From positions 8,593 to 72,592 of the forward strand of contig CAZUPI010000008.1 of NCBI GenBank assembly GCA_964621755.1: 64,000 nucleotides of DNA. The letters run 5' to 3'. This document shows positions 16,893 to 23,950 of this stretch, in pieces. Numbering within the stretch: the first letter of the stretch is position 1; every line of letters starts with the position of its first letter. The DNA is from UMGS1696 sp964621755. GTDB taxonomy: Bacteria > Bacillota > Clostridia > Oscillospirales > CAG-272. Under the pieces are notes generated by a model. The model ran no database searches. It worked only from the letters and a program-made list of their open reading frames with translations, and had not been told where the DNA came from. The position numbers and the translations under genes are program-made.

Positions 16893-16961
16893 TTTTAACC
16901 TCCATGGGGATTTTGGGATTGGAAATGGCAAAACAATTTTTGGAATATTGTGAGTCTCCTT

Positions 16962-16990
16962 ATTATACAATATTGCAGGAGAAAAAACAA
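16962..16990 (-). promoter_or_regulatory. Promoter of the GH92 gene
   Basis: Minus strand: -35 TTGTTT (16985-16990), 17-base spacer, -10 TATAAT (16962-16967), about 70 bases before the start codon. Confidence 0.6.
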
Positions 16991-17012
16991 GACGTTTCTG
17001 TGTGCAAATTGC

Positions 17013-17084
17013 ATTTCATTAAAATCATCAGAGGATACATACTGCATAAATTTCTCGCCAAGAAAAACTTGATTTTAATGAAAT
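17013..17084. promoter_or_regulatory. 15-base inverted repeat in the GH92/GH4 control region
   Basis: Perfect 15-base arms ATTTCATTAAAATCA (17013-17027) and TGATTTTAATGAAAT (17070-17084) are spaced 42 bases apart. The right arm ends three bases before the -35 of the GH4 promoter, and the left arm lies 22 bases upstream of the GH92 -35. This looks like a pair of operator half-sites for a sugar-responsive regulator that could act on both divergent genes. Confidence 0.6.
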
Positions 17085-17087
17085 ATG

Positions 17088-17116
17088 TTGACTTCTTGAC
17101 GAATGGATGTTATACT
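17088..17116 (+). promoter_or_regulatory. Promoter of the GH4 gene
   Basis: -35 TTGACT (17088-17093), 17-base spacer, -10 TATACT (17111-17116), 55 bases before the start codon. Confidence 0.75.
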
Positions 17117-17171
17117 ACAGCCAAGCCAATCAATCCCAAGTCAACCCAAAAACAAAAGAAAGGACAAAATT

Positions 17172-18509
17172 ATGCCAAAGAAAATTGTATTTATCGGCTC
17201 CGGAAGTCTTGTATTTACGCGCAATCTTGTGCGTGACCTCCTGACATTTGAGGCCTTCCGCGATGCAGAAATCGCCCTCGTCGACATCAACGAAACCAAT
17301 CTTGCACTGTCAAAAAAGGCGGTCGACGGAATTGTGTCCGCCGGAAAATACCCCGCAAAGGTTATCGCAACCACCAATCGCCGCGAGGCGCTTGAGGGCG
17401 CCGACGGTGTTGTCACCACCATCGCGGTTGGAGAAAACCAGGATTTTTACAACGATGTTGCTATTCCATCTTCTTATGGTCTGTCAATCAATGTCGGAGA
17501 TACGCGCGGGCCGTCCGCGGTGTTCCGTTTCCTCCGCACGCTGCCTCCGATGCTTGATATTCTGCACGATATGGAAGAACTGTGCCCACGCGCGCTGTGG
17601 CTCAACTATACGAACCCAATGGCGATGATTTGCCGTGCGCTGCAGGGAAGTACGGATAAAGTCACAATCAGCGGTCTCTGTCACTCGGTGCAGGGGACTG
17701 CATCCATGCTGTGCCGATTCATTGGGGCTCCGGAAAACGAGGTCAACTATGTCTGCGCCGGAATCAACCATCAGGCACACTACATCAAATTCGAATGGAA
17801 CGGCGAGGACGCCATCCCGCTCATCCGTAAGGCGATACTGGAACGTCCAGAGGTTTACAATGAAGAACAGGTCAGAAACGAGATGTTCCTGCATCTCGGA
17901 TATTATGTGACCGAATCCAGCGGACACAACAGCGAGTATGTATGGTGGTTCCGGAAGAGACCTGACCTCCTCGAAAAATACTGCACACACGGCACAGGCT
18001 GGAATCCAGGCGTGGACTGCCTTATGTGGAAAAAAGCGTCGCGCAACGAGACGACTGAGGAACGCCACATTCGCGAGTTCGGCAACTTTGATGCTGAAAA
18101 ATTCCCGCTCGACCGCGGACACGAATATGCGGCGTACATTTTCAACGCTGTGTTCGGCGACAACGAAATGTTTCATTTCAATGGCAACGTGCGCAACTTC
18201 GGACTTATCGACAACCTGCCGTACGGATGCTGTGTGGAGGTTCCGGTTCTCGCGTCCAAACGCGGGCTTGAGCCTATCCATGTCGGCGCACTTCCAGCGC
18301 AGCTCGCAACGCTCAACACGCTGTCGGCAAACTGTGAGGAACTTGCGGTCGAGGGCGCACTTGAAGGAGATCCACGCAAAATTTACTGGTCCTGTTTGTA
18401 CGACCCGCTGACTGCAACTGCTTGTTCCATGGCAGAGGTGGAAGAAATGGTGCGGAAGCTGTTTGAGGCAAACCGCGACTGGCTGCCGAATTTCAAGCAT
18501 TTTAACTAA
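17172..18509 (+). CDS. melA: GH4 family alpha-galactosidase / alpha-glucosidase
   Basis: This 445-residue NAD- and Mn-dependent glycosidase acts in the cytoplasm by an oxidation-elimination mechanism. It has the N-terminal Rossmann loop GSGSLVFTR, the NYTNPM motif, the metal cysteine in GLCHSVQGT and the histidine in GINHQAHY. GLCHSVQ resembles MelA-type alpha-galactosidases more than 6-phospho-glucosidases. The symbol is therefore tentative; alpha-glucosidase or glucuronidase activity is possible. ATG 17172 follows AAAGGAC; the upstream in-frame extension from 17103 overlaps the promoter and is rejected. It is divergent from the GH92 gene. A GH36 alpha-galactosidase gene at 57088 may share substrates. 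Confidence 0.85.
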   Translation: MPKKIVFIGSGSLVFTRNLVRDLLTFEAFRDAEIALVDINETNLALSKKAVDGIVSAGKYPAKVIATTNRREALEGADGVVTTIAVGENQDFYNDVAIPSSYGLSINVGDTRGPSAVFRFLRTLPPMLDILHDMEELCPRALWLNYTNPMAMICRALQGSTDKVTISGLCHSVQGTASMLCRFIGAPENEVNYVCAGINHQAHYIKFEWNGEDAIPLIRKAILERPEVYNEEQVRNEMFLHLGYYVTESSGHNSEYVWWFRKRPDLLEKYCTHGTGWNPGVDCLMWKKASRNETTEERHIREFGNFDAEKFPLDRGHEYAAYIFNAVFGDNEMFHFNGNVRNFGLIDNLPYGCCVEVPVLASKRGLEPIHVGALPAQLATLNTLSANCEELAVEGALEGDPRKIYWSCLYDPLTATACSMAEVEEMVRKLFEANRDWLPNFKHFN

Positions 18510-18566
18510 AACAATATGGGATTCTATTAACATACAAAAACCAAGCGCAAAATATTATAAACATAT

Positions 18567-18656
18567 CCTGTTACAGTAGCAGCTCAGACCTTCGACTTGA
18601 GCGTAATCGCAGCGGTTGTTTTCCTCGCTGGCTTCACAGCATCTAAGAAACATTAA
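18567..18656 (+). pseudogene. Remnant of a surface protein C-terminal membrane anchor
   Basis: A frame open from 18561 encodes about 30 residues ending at TAA 18654-18656. It has no start codon. The pattern is TFDLSV, then a hydrophobic run (IAAVVFLAGF), then the basic end SKKH. This is the usual C-terminal anchor of exported Clostridia proteins. A hairpin at 18671-18705 follows 15 bases later, as a terminator should. I infer that the rest of the gene was lost and only its 3' end remains. Confidence 0.45.
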
Positions 18657-18670
18657 TTACAAAAGAATCT

Positions 18671-18705
18671 ACAAAAGAGCCCATGAATTCCATGGACTCT
18701 TTTGT
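18671..18705. terminator. Hairpin following the anchor remnant
   Basis: ACAAAAGAG-C-CCATG and CATGG-A-CTCTTTTGT pair around a five-base centre. There is no extended U-tract, so termination strength is uncertain. Confidence 0.5.
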
Positions 18706-18772
18706 ACACCCTATTTTCGCAAGGGGAACGTATGAATTATGAATATTGCCGTGACAAAATTTTATAAACATA

Positions 18773-18801
18773 TTGACAAAACTCCCATAATGTGATATAA
18801 T
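18773..18801 (+). promoter_or_regulatory. Promoter of rpsF-ssb-rpsR
   Basis: A consensus promoter: -35 TTGACA (18773-18778), 17-base spacer, -10 TATAAT (18796-18801). Predicted start is near 18808, about 90 bases before rpsF. Confidence 0.85.
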
Positions 18802-18810
18802 ACTTCATTG

Positions 18811-18866
18811 AACGGGTAAAAATTCTGCCCGTCTCTCTGCTGTCGAAAATATAATAGTCGACGGCC
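18811..18866 (+). promoter_or_regulatory. Structured leader of rpsF (possible S6:S18 site)
   Basis: Two hairpins are visible: ACGGG/CCCGT near 18812-18832, and CTGTCGA/TCGACGG at 18840-18864. S6:S18 complexes are known to bind the rpsF leader in many bacteria and repress it. The position fits, but I could not verify the conserved CCG-bulge signature, so the assignment is tentative. Confidence 0.35.
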
Positions 18867-18896
18867 TACAAAGTCCATAGGGAGGTATAAAACAAC

Positions 18897-19235
18897 ATGG
18901 AAAAGATTGTTAATTCTTACGAAACCCTTTTTGTTATTGACCCCGACCTTACCGAAGAAGCTAACAAGGCGCTTGTTGAGAAGTTCAAGAAACTCATCAC
19001 AGACAACGGGGAAGTTAGCGAAGTAAACGAATGGGGAAAGCGTAAGCTTGCATATCCCATCAATGATAAGACCGAGGGTTATTACGTTCTGATTAACTTC
19101 AAGAGCGAAAGCAAACTGCCGATTGAACTCGAGAGAATTTTCGGCATTACTGAAGGAATTCTTCGTTCTATCGTAATTCGTCACGAAGAAAAGAAGGCAT
19201 CCACTCCTGCTAAGTCCGAAAAGGCTGAAGCATAA
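18897..19235 (+). CDS. rpsF: Small ribosomal subunit protein bS6
   Basis: This 112-residue protein is a typical S6, starting with the YETLFVIDPDL strand. The conserved WGKRKLAYPI and EGYYVLINF segments follow, and the tail is charged and variable. It binds 16S rRNA together with S18 in the 30S platform. It is the first gene of the classical rpsF-ssb-rpsR operon, preceded by AGGGAGG and a consensus promoter. ssb begins 31 bases after its stop. Confidence 0.97.
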   Translation: MEKIVNSYETLFVIDPDLTEEANKALVEKFKKLITDNGEVSEVNEWGKRKLAYPINDKTEGYYVLINFKSESKLPIELERIFGITEGILRSIVIRHEEKKASTPAKSEKAEA

Positions 19236-19266
19236 CCGATTGGCCTTTTTTAAGAGGAGAAAAAAT

Positions 19267-19803
19267 ATGGCAAACTTCAACTTCAATAAAGTCATACTTG
19301 GCGGCCGCCTTACAGCTGACCCTGAGTTGAAGACAACCCCGTCCGGTATTTCTGTGACCTCCTTCACTGTTGCTGTAAACAGACGTTTTGGCAGCAAGAA
19401 CGGTGAAGAAGCACAGGCAGACTTTTTCAACGTAACAGCATGGAGACAAACTGCTGAATTCATCACGCGATACTTCCGCAAGGCAAGTTCTATTTGCGTA
19501 GTGGGTTCAATTCAGACCAGAACATGGATTGACCAAAATGGTCAGAAGCGGTTTGCCACCGAAATCGTAGCGGATGAAGCGTACTTTGTAGATGCAAAGA
19601 GCGAGAGCCCGATTGCCGTACAGCAAGCAGCAGCATCCTATGCTGCTAATGCAGGATATGGTACAGGCGGACAGGCGTCTTCGTATATGCCCGAAGGGTA
19701 CGGTTCATTTGGTAATGCGCCCCAAGCTTCGAACGGTTCCTTCCAGAACCAGTCCGCACCTAAATTTGAAGATATTTCAGACGACGAAGAATTACCGTTC
19801 TAA
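19267..19803 (+). CDS. ssb: Single-stranded DNA-binding protein
   Basis: This 178-residue protein has an N-terminal OB fold (residues 1-110) containing VILGGRLTADPELK and FFNVTAWRQTAEF. A glycine- and alanine-rich linker follows, then the acidic interaction tip DDEELPF. It coats single-stranded DNA during replication and repair and recruits partners through the tip. ATG 19267 has AAGAGGAG upstream; a nine-residue extension from 19240 is not supported. It lies between rpsF and rpsR, the standard Firmicutes order. Confidence 0.97.
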   Translation: MANFNFNKVILGGRLTADPELKTTPSGISVTSFTVAVNRRFGSKNGEEAQADFFNVTAWRQTAEFITRYFRKASSICVVGSIQTRTWIDQNGQKRFATEIVADEAYFVDAKSESPIAVQQAAASYAANAGYGTGGQASSYMPEGYGSFGNAPQASNGSFQNQSAPKFEDISDDEELPF

Positions 19804-19840
19804 TGTAATTCGTATAATTTAACAGGAGGCTTTCATAAGC

Positions 19841-20152
19841 ATGGATACAGAAAAAACGGAAGTTGTTGCAGAAAAAACTGCAGCCGCCAATACAGAGAGA
19901 ACAGAAGCTGCTCCCCAGAGAATGGCTCAGCGTCCCAATAGAAATAGAAGAAAAAAAGTATGTGCGTTCTGCGCAGACAATATTGATTATATCGACTACA
20001 AGGATGTTCAGGGACTGAGAAAGTTTGTGTCCGAAAGAGCAAAAATCCTTCCCAGAAGAATCTCCGGCACTTGCGCAAAGCACCAGAGACAGCTCACCAC
20101 AGCTATCAAGCGCGCTCGCATCGTCGCTCTTCTCCCCTATATTTCTGACTAA
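19841..20152 (+). CDS. rpsR: Small ribosomal subunit protein bS18, zinc-ribbon form
   Basis: This 103-residue protein has a core (about residues 37-103) of ordinary S18, with YKDVQGLRKFVSERAKILPRR and HQRQLTTAIKRARIVALLPY. The motifs CAFC and CAKH indicate the zinc-binding (C+) form. The N-terminal 35 residues are a charged extension beyond the usual length. It binds 16S rRNA together with S6. An AGGAGG site precedes the start, and a strong terminator follows at 20173-20211. Confidence 0.96.
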   Translation: MDTEKTEVVAEKTAAANTERTEAAPQRMAQRPNRNRRKKVCAFCADNIDYIDYKDVQGLRKFVSERAKILPRRISGTCAKHQRQLTTAIKRARIVALLPYISD

Positions 20153-20172
20153 GTTCATACGAGAACAAATAA

Positions 20173-20211
20173 AATCCTGCATGCGTGTGCATGTGGGATT
20201 TTTATTTTTTT
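20173..20211 (+). terminator. Terminator of the rpsF-ssb-rpsR operon
   Basis: A 12-base-pair stem AATCCTGCATGC/GCATGTGGGATT with a GTGT loop is followed by a T-rich tail. Confidence 0.9.
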
Positions 20212-20242
20212 AAGAAAAATATGAAATATTTAAAATAAAGTG

Positions 20243-20271
20243 TTGAAATATATTGCGTACGGCTATATAAT
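20243..20271 (+). promoter_or_regulatory. Promoter of the nitroreductase gene
   Basis: -35 TTGAAA (20243-20248), 17-base spacer, -10 TATAAT (20266-20271). The roughly 110-base leader holds a small hairpin near 20328-20348 but no riboswitch I recognise. Confidence 0.7.
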
Positions 20272-20389
20272 AATGTAGAAAACGAGTGTTTGAAGTTCTC
20301 TTCGGAAAAACTTTATGCATAAAAGAAATGAGATTCACGTGTGACTCTCTTCGTTCGTACATCAATTCATTTATGAAAAGGAAAAAGGT

Positions 20390-20966
20390 ATGATACGTGA
20401 TATAGTAATCGAATCCAGAAGCTATCGCAGCTTTGATGAATCAAGGAAAATCGGCGAACCGGATCTGCAAGACTTAATTGATACCGCTCGCCTTTGTCCA
20501 AGCGCTGTAAACCGTCAGCCGCTGAAGTACCGTCTTGTATTTGAGCCGGATGAAGTGGAAACTGTGGTGGAGAATACCGCGTGGGCAGGTGCGCTCAAAG
20601 ATAGAAAATTCCCGCCGGACGGTCACCATCCTTCCGCCTTTATCGTNNNNNNNNNNCACCAAAATATGCGAAAACCCAGACTTTTGTAAGATTGACGTTG
20701 GCATTGCCGCACAGACCATCCTGCTTCAGGCAGCGGAAGCTGGATACGGTGGATGTATGATCGGTGCGTTTAATCCCGATACCATTGCGGAAAAGCTGCG
20801 CCTTTCCAAAAAAAATGTGCCTGTTCTCCTCATTGCGCTGGGAGTTCCGGACGAAACGGTCCTCATTTGTAATACCGACGCTTCGGGAAATACCACATAT
20901 TTCCGCGATAAGGCTAACGTCCACTTTGTTCCCAAGCGCGCACTTGAAGACGTCATTATTGAGTGA
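20390..20966 (+). CDS. Nitroreductase family protein, interrupted by an assembly gap
   Basis: An FMN-dependent nitroreductase-like enzyme of about 190 residues. The N-terminal SRSYRSF and LCPSAVNRQPLKY segments and the C-terminal AAEAGYGGCMIGAF, LRLSKKNVPVLLIALG segments are typical FMN and dimer motifs. Ten N at 20647-20656 split it, and the reading frame shifts by one across them. The two halves join in frame if the true gap is a multiple of three bases, so the gene is probably intact in the organism. Physiological substrates are unknown. It ends in TGA overlapping the ATG of the next gene. Confidence 0.85.
20647..20656. other. Assembly gap (10 N)
   Basis: Ten unknown bases. The flanking coding frames disagree by one base, so the number of N is a placeholder, not a measured length. 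Confidence 0.98.
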
Positions 20967-21517
20967 TGTACGTTTTTCTATCCTTACTGCTGACGGCAGT
21001 TTTCATTTGCTTGACCGTTGCCGGAGAAACCAAACGCTTAAAAGTGCGGCCTCGGGTACTGTTTGGCGTCAATTTTGCCTTCGCTGTAGGCGGTCTGCTT
21101 ACCGTTTGTATCACATACTTAATTGCACGGTCGCAGATTTACGGCGGCAGTTTTGACGAGGCGTTTACGGAATGGGCGTGGGATATGTTCGCTGTCTATT
21201 TCCAAATCTCGCTTCCCGTGCTCGCCGTGCTTGTTGTGATTGCCGCAGTGTCGTTTCTGGTCGCGGTATTTGACCCCAAACAGCGTGCCGGTATGCCGAT
21301 GAAGCTGCGCCTATCTGTGACCATTGTGTTTTCTGTCGTGATGCTCATGCTTGCCCCGATGTACTCATTTATGACCGTCAACGACAACGTGCCGATTGAC
21401 GTGTACGTTCTCGCGACCGGAGTGGGGGAGGCTTTCCTCATGCGCGCGCCGGTTCTCATCGAATATGGGATGAGAGTTGCGGCACAGAAACATGAATTCC
21501 ATGTGACGAGCGTGTGA
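20966..21517 (+). CDS. Four-helix membrane protein of unknown function
   Basis: This 183-residue protein has hydrophobic segments at about residues 1-20, 33-52, 73-103 and 117-138, plus a final amphipathic part. No family is recognised. The ATG overlaps the nitroreductase stop (TGATG at 20964-20968), which indicates translational coupling and a shared transcript. A role in a redox process with the nitroreductase is possible but unsupported. Confidence 0.7.
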   Translation: MYVFLSLLLTAVFICLTVAGETKRLKVRPRVLFGVNFAFAVGGLLTVCITYLIARSQIYGGSFDEAFTEWAWDMFAVYFQISLPVLAVLVVIAAVSFLVAVFDPKQRAGMPMKLRLSVTIVFSVVMLMLAPMYSFMTVNDNVPIDVYVLATGVGEAFLMRAPVLIEYGMRVAAQKHEFHVTSV

Positions 21518-21565
21518 TAAATATCTATTATCAAGATGAAAGATGCGATACCGCCAGTTTTTCTA

Positions 21566-21594
21566 TTGAAAAGATGCTTTTTTTGTGATAAAAT
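21566..21594 (+). promoter_or_regulatory. Promoter of the surface-protein gene
   Basis: -35 TTGAAA (21566-21571), 17-base spacer, -10 TAAAAT (21589-21594). Confidence 0.55.
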
Positions 21595-21655
21595 ATCCAA
21601 AGAGAGTGTGTTTATTTTATTGATTCCCAACCCATCAGAAAGGCTATAAATAAAA

Positions 21656-22591
21656 ATGAAACAAGTGCGACGCAAATTAACCTCGTTCCTCCTGATTCTT
21701 AGCACAGTTTTTACAGTGTGCGCCGTTATTTTACCGCATCACGCTGGTGCAGCTGACGTGATTAAGAACACTGTGAATATCGCTATTGCCAATAAAAACG
21801 AACGCGGGGCAGGATATGACTGGGCTAACCGTACCGACACGCTCACACTGTCCGGTCTGTATATTGATACTGAAGACTCTTATGGTTTGAGGCTCCCCGA
21901 CAATTGTACGGTTGTCCTTCAAGGGAATAACTATATCAAAGCGGCAAAGTACGGTGTTTCTTGTGCCGGTACAGTTGTTATCAAAGGAAGCGGAACCCTT
22001 ACCATTGAAGCGGGAGAGATTGGCTTTTACCTGATTTCGCAGGATGCCACCCATAAAATACGCCTTATCGACGGTACATACGAGATTAAGGCGGGGACTT
22101 ACGGTGTGTACAGCGAATATGCGGATTTTTCATTTGTCGGCAAGACAATGAATATTGAAATGACAGGGGACGCGCCCGCCATTCTCGGACGCCGTGTGAA
22201 CCTTATGGGCGGTACGTTTACCGCAAATTCGTCAGTGGAAGCAACGCATGAGCTGATAGTTGAGGGCGTGAACCTTAACATTGCTTCTGTCAATCCTGCG
22301 TTTGCAGCGAAAATCCTGACGATAAAAGATGTTGCGCTGACCGCAAACGGTGCGGCGATCGAAGAGTATAACGGGGAAACGTCCGTTGTTGGAAAATCGA
22401 CCGCGAAAAATACGAGAAACAGCGTTATATTCGGTGAAAGCGTTCCCGGATTTGTGGACTATATCTGCCTTGGCGTTTTAATTGTCGGGGTTGCAGCCGG
22501 AATTTTTGGACCGGCAATGGTGCGCAAAAAGAAGAGAAAAGAGCTTTATGAGCGTCTTGCGCGGGAAGGATACGACGTACCACAGGATTAA
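21656..22591 (+). CDS. Exported, membrane-anchored carbohydrate-binding-like protein
   Basis: This 311-residue protein has a signal peptide in residues 1-32 (KQVRRK, hydrophobic core, HHAGAAD cleavage region). Residues 50-250 form repetitive beta-strand units (VVLQGNNYIKA, VVIKGSGTLTIEAG, IRLIDGTYEIKAGTYG). This resembles right-handed beta-helix or Cthe_2159-type carbohydrate-binding domains. A single transmembrane helix near residues 264-285 is followed by a basic cytoplasmic tail (KKKRKE). It should face the cell surface. The ligand is not known. The serine dehydratase gene begins nine bases after its stop. Confidence 0.7.
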   Translation: MKQVRRKLTSFLLILSTVFTVCAVILPHHAGAADVIKNTVNIAIANKNERGAGYDWANRTDTLTLSGLYIDTEDSYGLRLPDNCTVVLQGNNYIKAAKYGVSCAGTVVIKGSGTLTIEAGEIGFYLISQDATHKIRLIDGTYEIKAGTYGVYSEYADFSFVGKTMNIEMTGDAPAILGRRVNLMGGTFTANSSVEATHELIVEGVNLNIASVNPAFAAKILTIKDVALTANGAAIEEYNGETSVVGKSTAKNTRNSVIFGESVPGFVDYICLGVLIVGVAAGIFGPAMVRKKKRKELYERLAREGYDVPQD

Positions 22592-22600
22592 TGAATAGCT

Positions 22601-23803
22601 ATGAAATCGATACGTGATATATACAAAATCGGACATGGACCGTCCAGTTCTCACACTATGGGACCGCAGAAAGCCGCAGCGATTTTTAAAAATGAGAATC
22701 CGGACGCTGCAAGGTATAAAGCAATTTTATACGGTTCGCTTGCCGAAACCGGTCGCGGGCACCGGACGGACACCGCGATAATCGAAACATTTGAGCCAAA
22801 GCAGTGTGAGGTGGTATTCAACACTGACCGCACAATACCACTCCCGCATGAGAACACGCTTGAGTTATTTGCTTACGACGACCAGGGGGCAGAGACGGCG
22901 AAGATGCGTGTGATGTCGGTCGGCGGCGGAGATATCAAAATCGAGGGACGGTCGGAATATGATTTACCCGAGGTTTACGCTGAGTCGACTTACAGTGAGA
23001 TTGCCGAGTATTGCAAAGACCGGAACATCCGTCTGTCTGACTACGTTTTTGAGCATGAGGGAGACGAAATAAAGGCATTCCTGCTTGATATTTGGAATGC
23101 CATGAACGCATCTATCCGCGAGGGGCTTACAAAGCGTGGAATTTTACCGGGCGGTTTGGAGGTTGAGCGAAAGGCACAGTATCTTTACAACCAGCGCCAC
23201 ATTGATGAGTCCGCGAGTACGCGGGAAAATCGGATTGTGTGTGCGTACGCTTTTGCCGCAAGCGAGCAGAACGCCGACTGTGGAGTCATTGTGACGGCTC
23301 CAACGTGCGGTGCGTGTAGCGTCCTCCCGTCTGTTCTGCGGTATATGCAGGAACAGAAGGGATTTTCGGATGAGCAGATAGTCAAAGCTCTGGCGGCAGG
23401 GGGGCTTATCGGAAACATCGTCAAGGAAAACGCTTCGATATCGGGAGCGGAATGCGGCTGTCAGGCGGAAATCGGAACAGCTTGTTCGATGGCGGCAGCG
23501 GCGTTATGTGAGCTTCATGAGATGTCGCTTGACCAGATTGAATATGCGGCGGAGGTTGCGCTCGAGCATCACCTTGGGCTGACCTGCGACCCGATTTGCG
23601 GACTTGTGCAGATACCATGTATTGAGCGAAACGCAGTCGCGGCAATGCGTGCAATAAATGCGCTCAGTCTTGCAAATTTCCTATCAGAGACGCGAAAAAT
23701 TTCATTTGACATGGTAGTACGCACGATGTACGAAACCGGACGAGACATCAATTTCCGTTACCGCGAAACCTCAGCCGGCGGATTAGCGAAAGTGTACCGA
23801 TAA
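22601..23803 (+). CDS. Single-chain L-serine dehydratase (4Fe-4S)
   Basis: This 400-residue enzyme deaminates L-serine to pyruvate and ammonia using a 4Fe-4S cluster. The N-terminal KIGHGPSSSHTMGP is the serine-dehydratase beta-type region. Cluster and active-site segments TAPTCGACSVLP, ECGCQAEIG and CDPICG follow in the alpha-type part, so both halves are in one chain. The start has no strong ribosome site and lies nine bases after the surface-protein gene, so translation may depend on read-through from it. A palindrome follows at 23820-23854. Confidence 0.93.
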   Translation: MKSIRDIYKIGHGPSSSHTMGPQKAAAIFKNENPDAARYKAILYGSLAETGRGHRTDTAIIETFEPKQCEVVFNTDRTIPLPHENTLELFAYDDQGAETAKMRVMSVGGGDIKIEGRSEYDLPEVYAESTYSEIAEYCKDRNIRLSDYVFEHEGDEIKAFLLDIWNAMNASIREGLTKRGILPGGLEVERKAQYLYNQRHIDESASTRENRIVCAYAFAASEQNADCGVIVTAPTCGACSVLPSVLRYMQEQKGFSDEQIVKALAAGGLIGNIVKENASISGAECGCQAEIGTACSMAAAALCELHEMSLDQIEYAAEVALEHHLGLTCDPICGLVQIPCIERNAVAAMRAINALSLANFLSETRKISFDMVVRTMYETGRDINFRYRETSAGGLAKVYR

Positions 23804-23819
23804 ATGAGTGAGGTTAGTT

Positions 23820-23854
23820 TTAGGGGGACACTTTGGGAAAAAGTGTCCCCCTAA
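23820..23854 (+). terminator. Palindrome after serine dehydratase
   Basis: 15-base arms TTAGGGGGACACTTT and AAAGTGTCCCCCTAA with a five-base loop are followed by a pyrimidine-rich stretch; a family member placed 16 bases after the stop. Confidence 0.75.
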
Positions 23855-23950
23855 CTCTCTTTATAACTTTTTAATCCATGGTGTGGATTCTATTTTATCA
23901 ACTGGGATGAACAAAAATTAGTATAACATTTGACTTTGTAGGAGTTTTTT

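Noticed and set aside
17484..18533. Long minus-strand open frame opposite the GH4 gene
   Set aside because: It is the antisense of a clear GH4 gene, has no ribosome site and no recognisable domain.
18840..18864. Firm call of an S6:S18-binding leader
   Set aside because: A hairpin is present in the right place, but the defining bulge sequence could not be confirmed, so it is listed only at low confidence.
20328..20348. Riboswitch in the nitroreductase leader
   Set aside because: Only a small imperfect hairpin is visible, with none of the conserved blocks of FMN or other known riboswitches.
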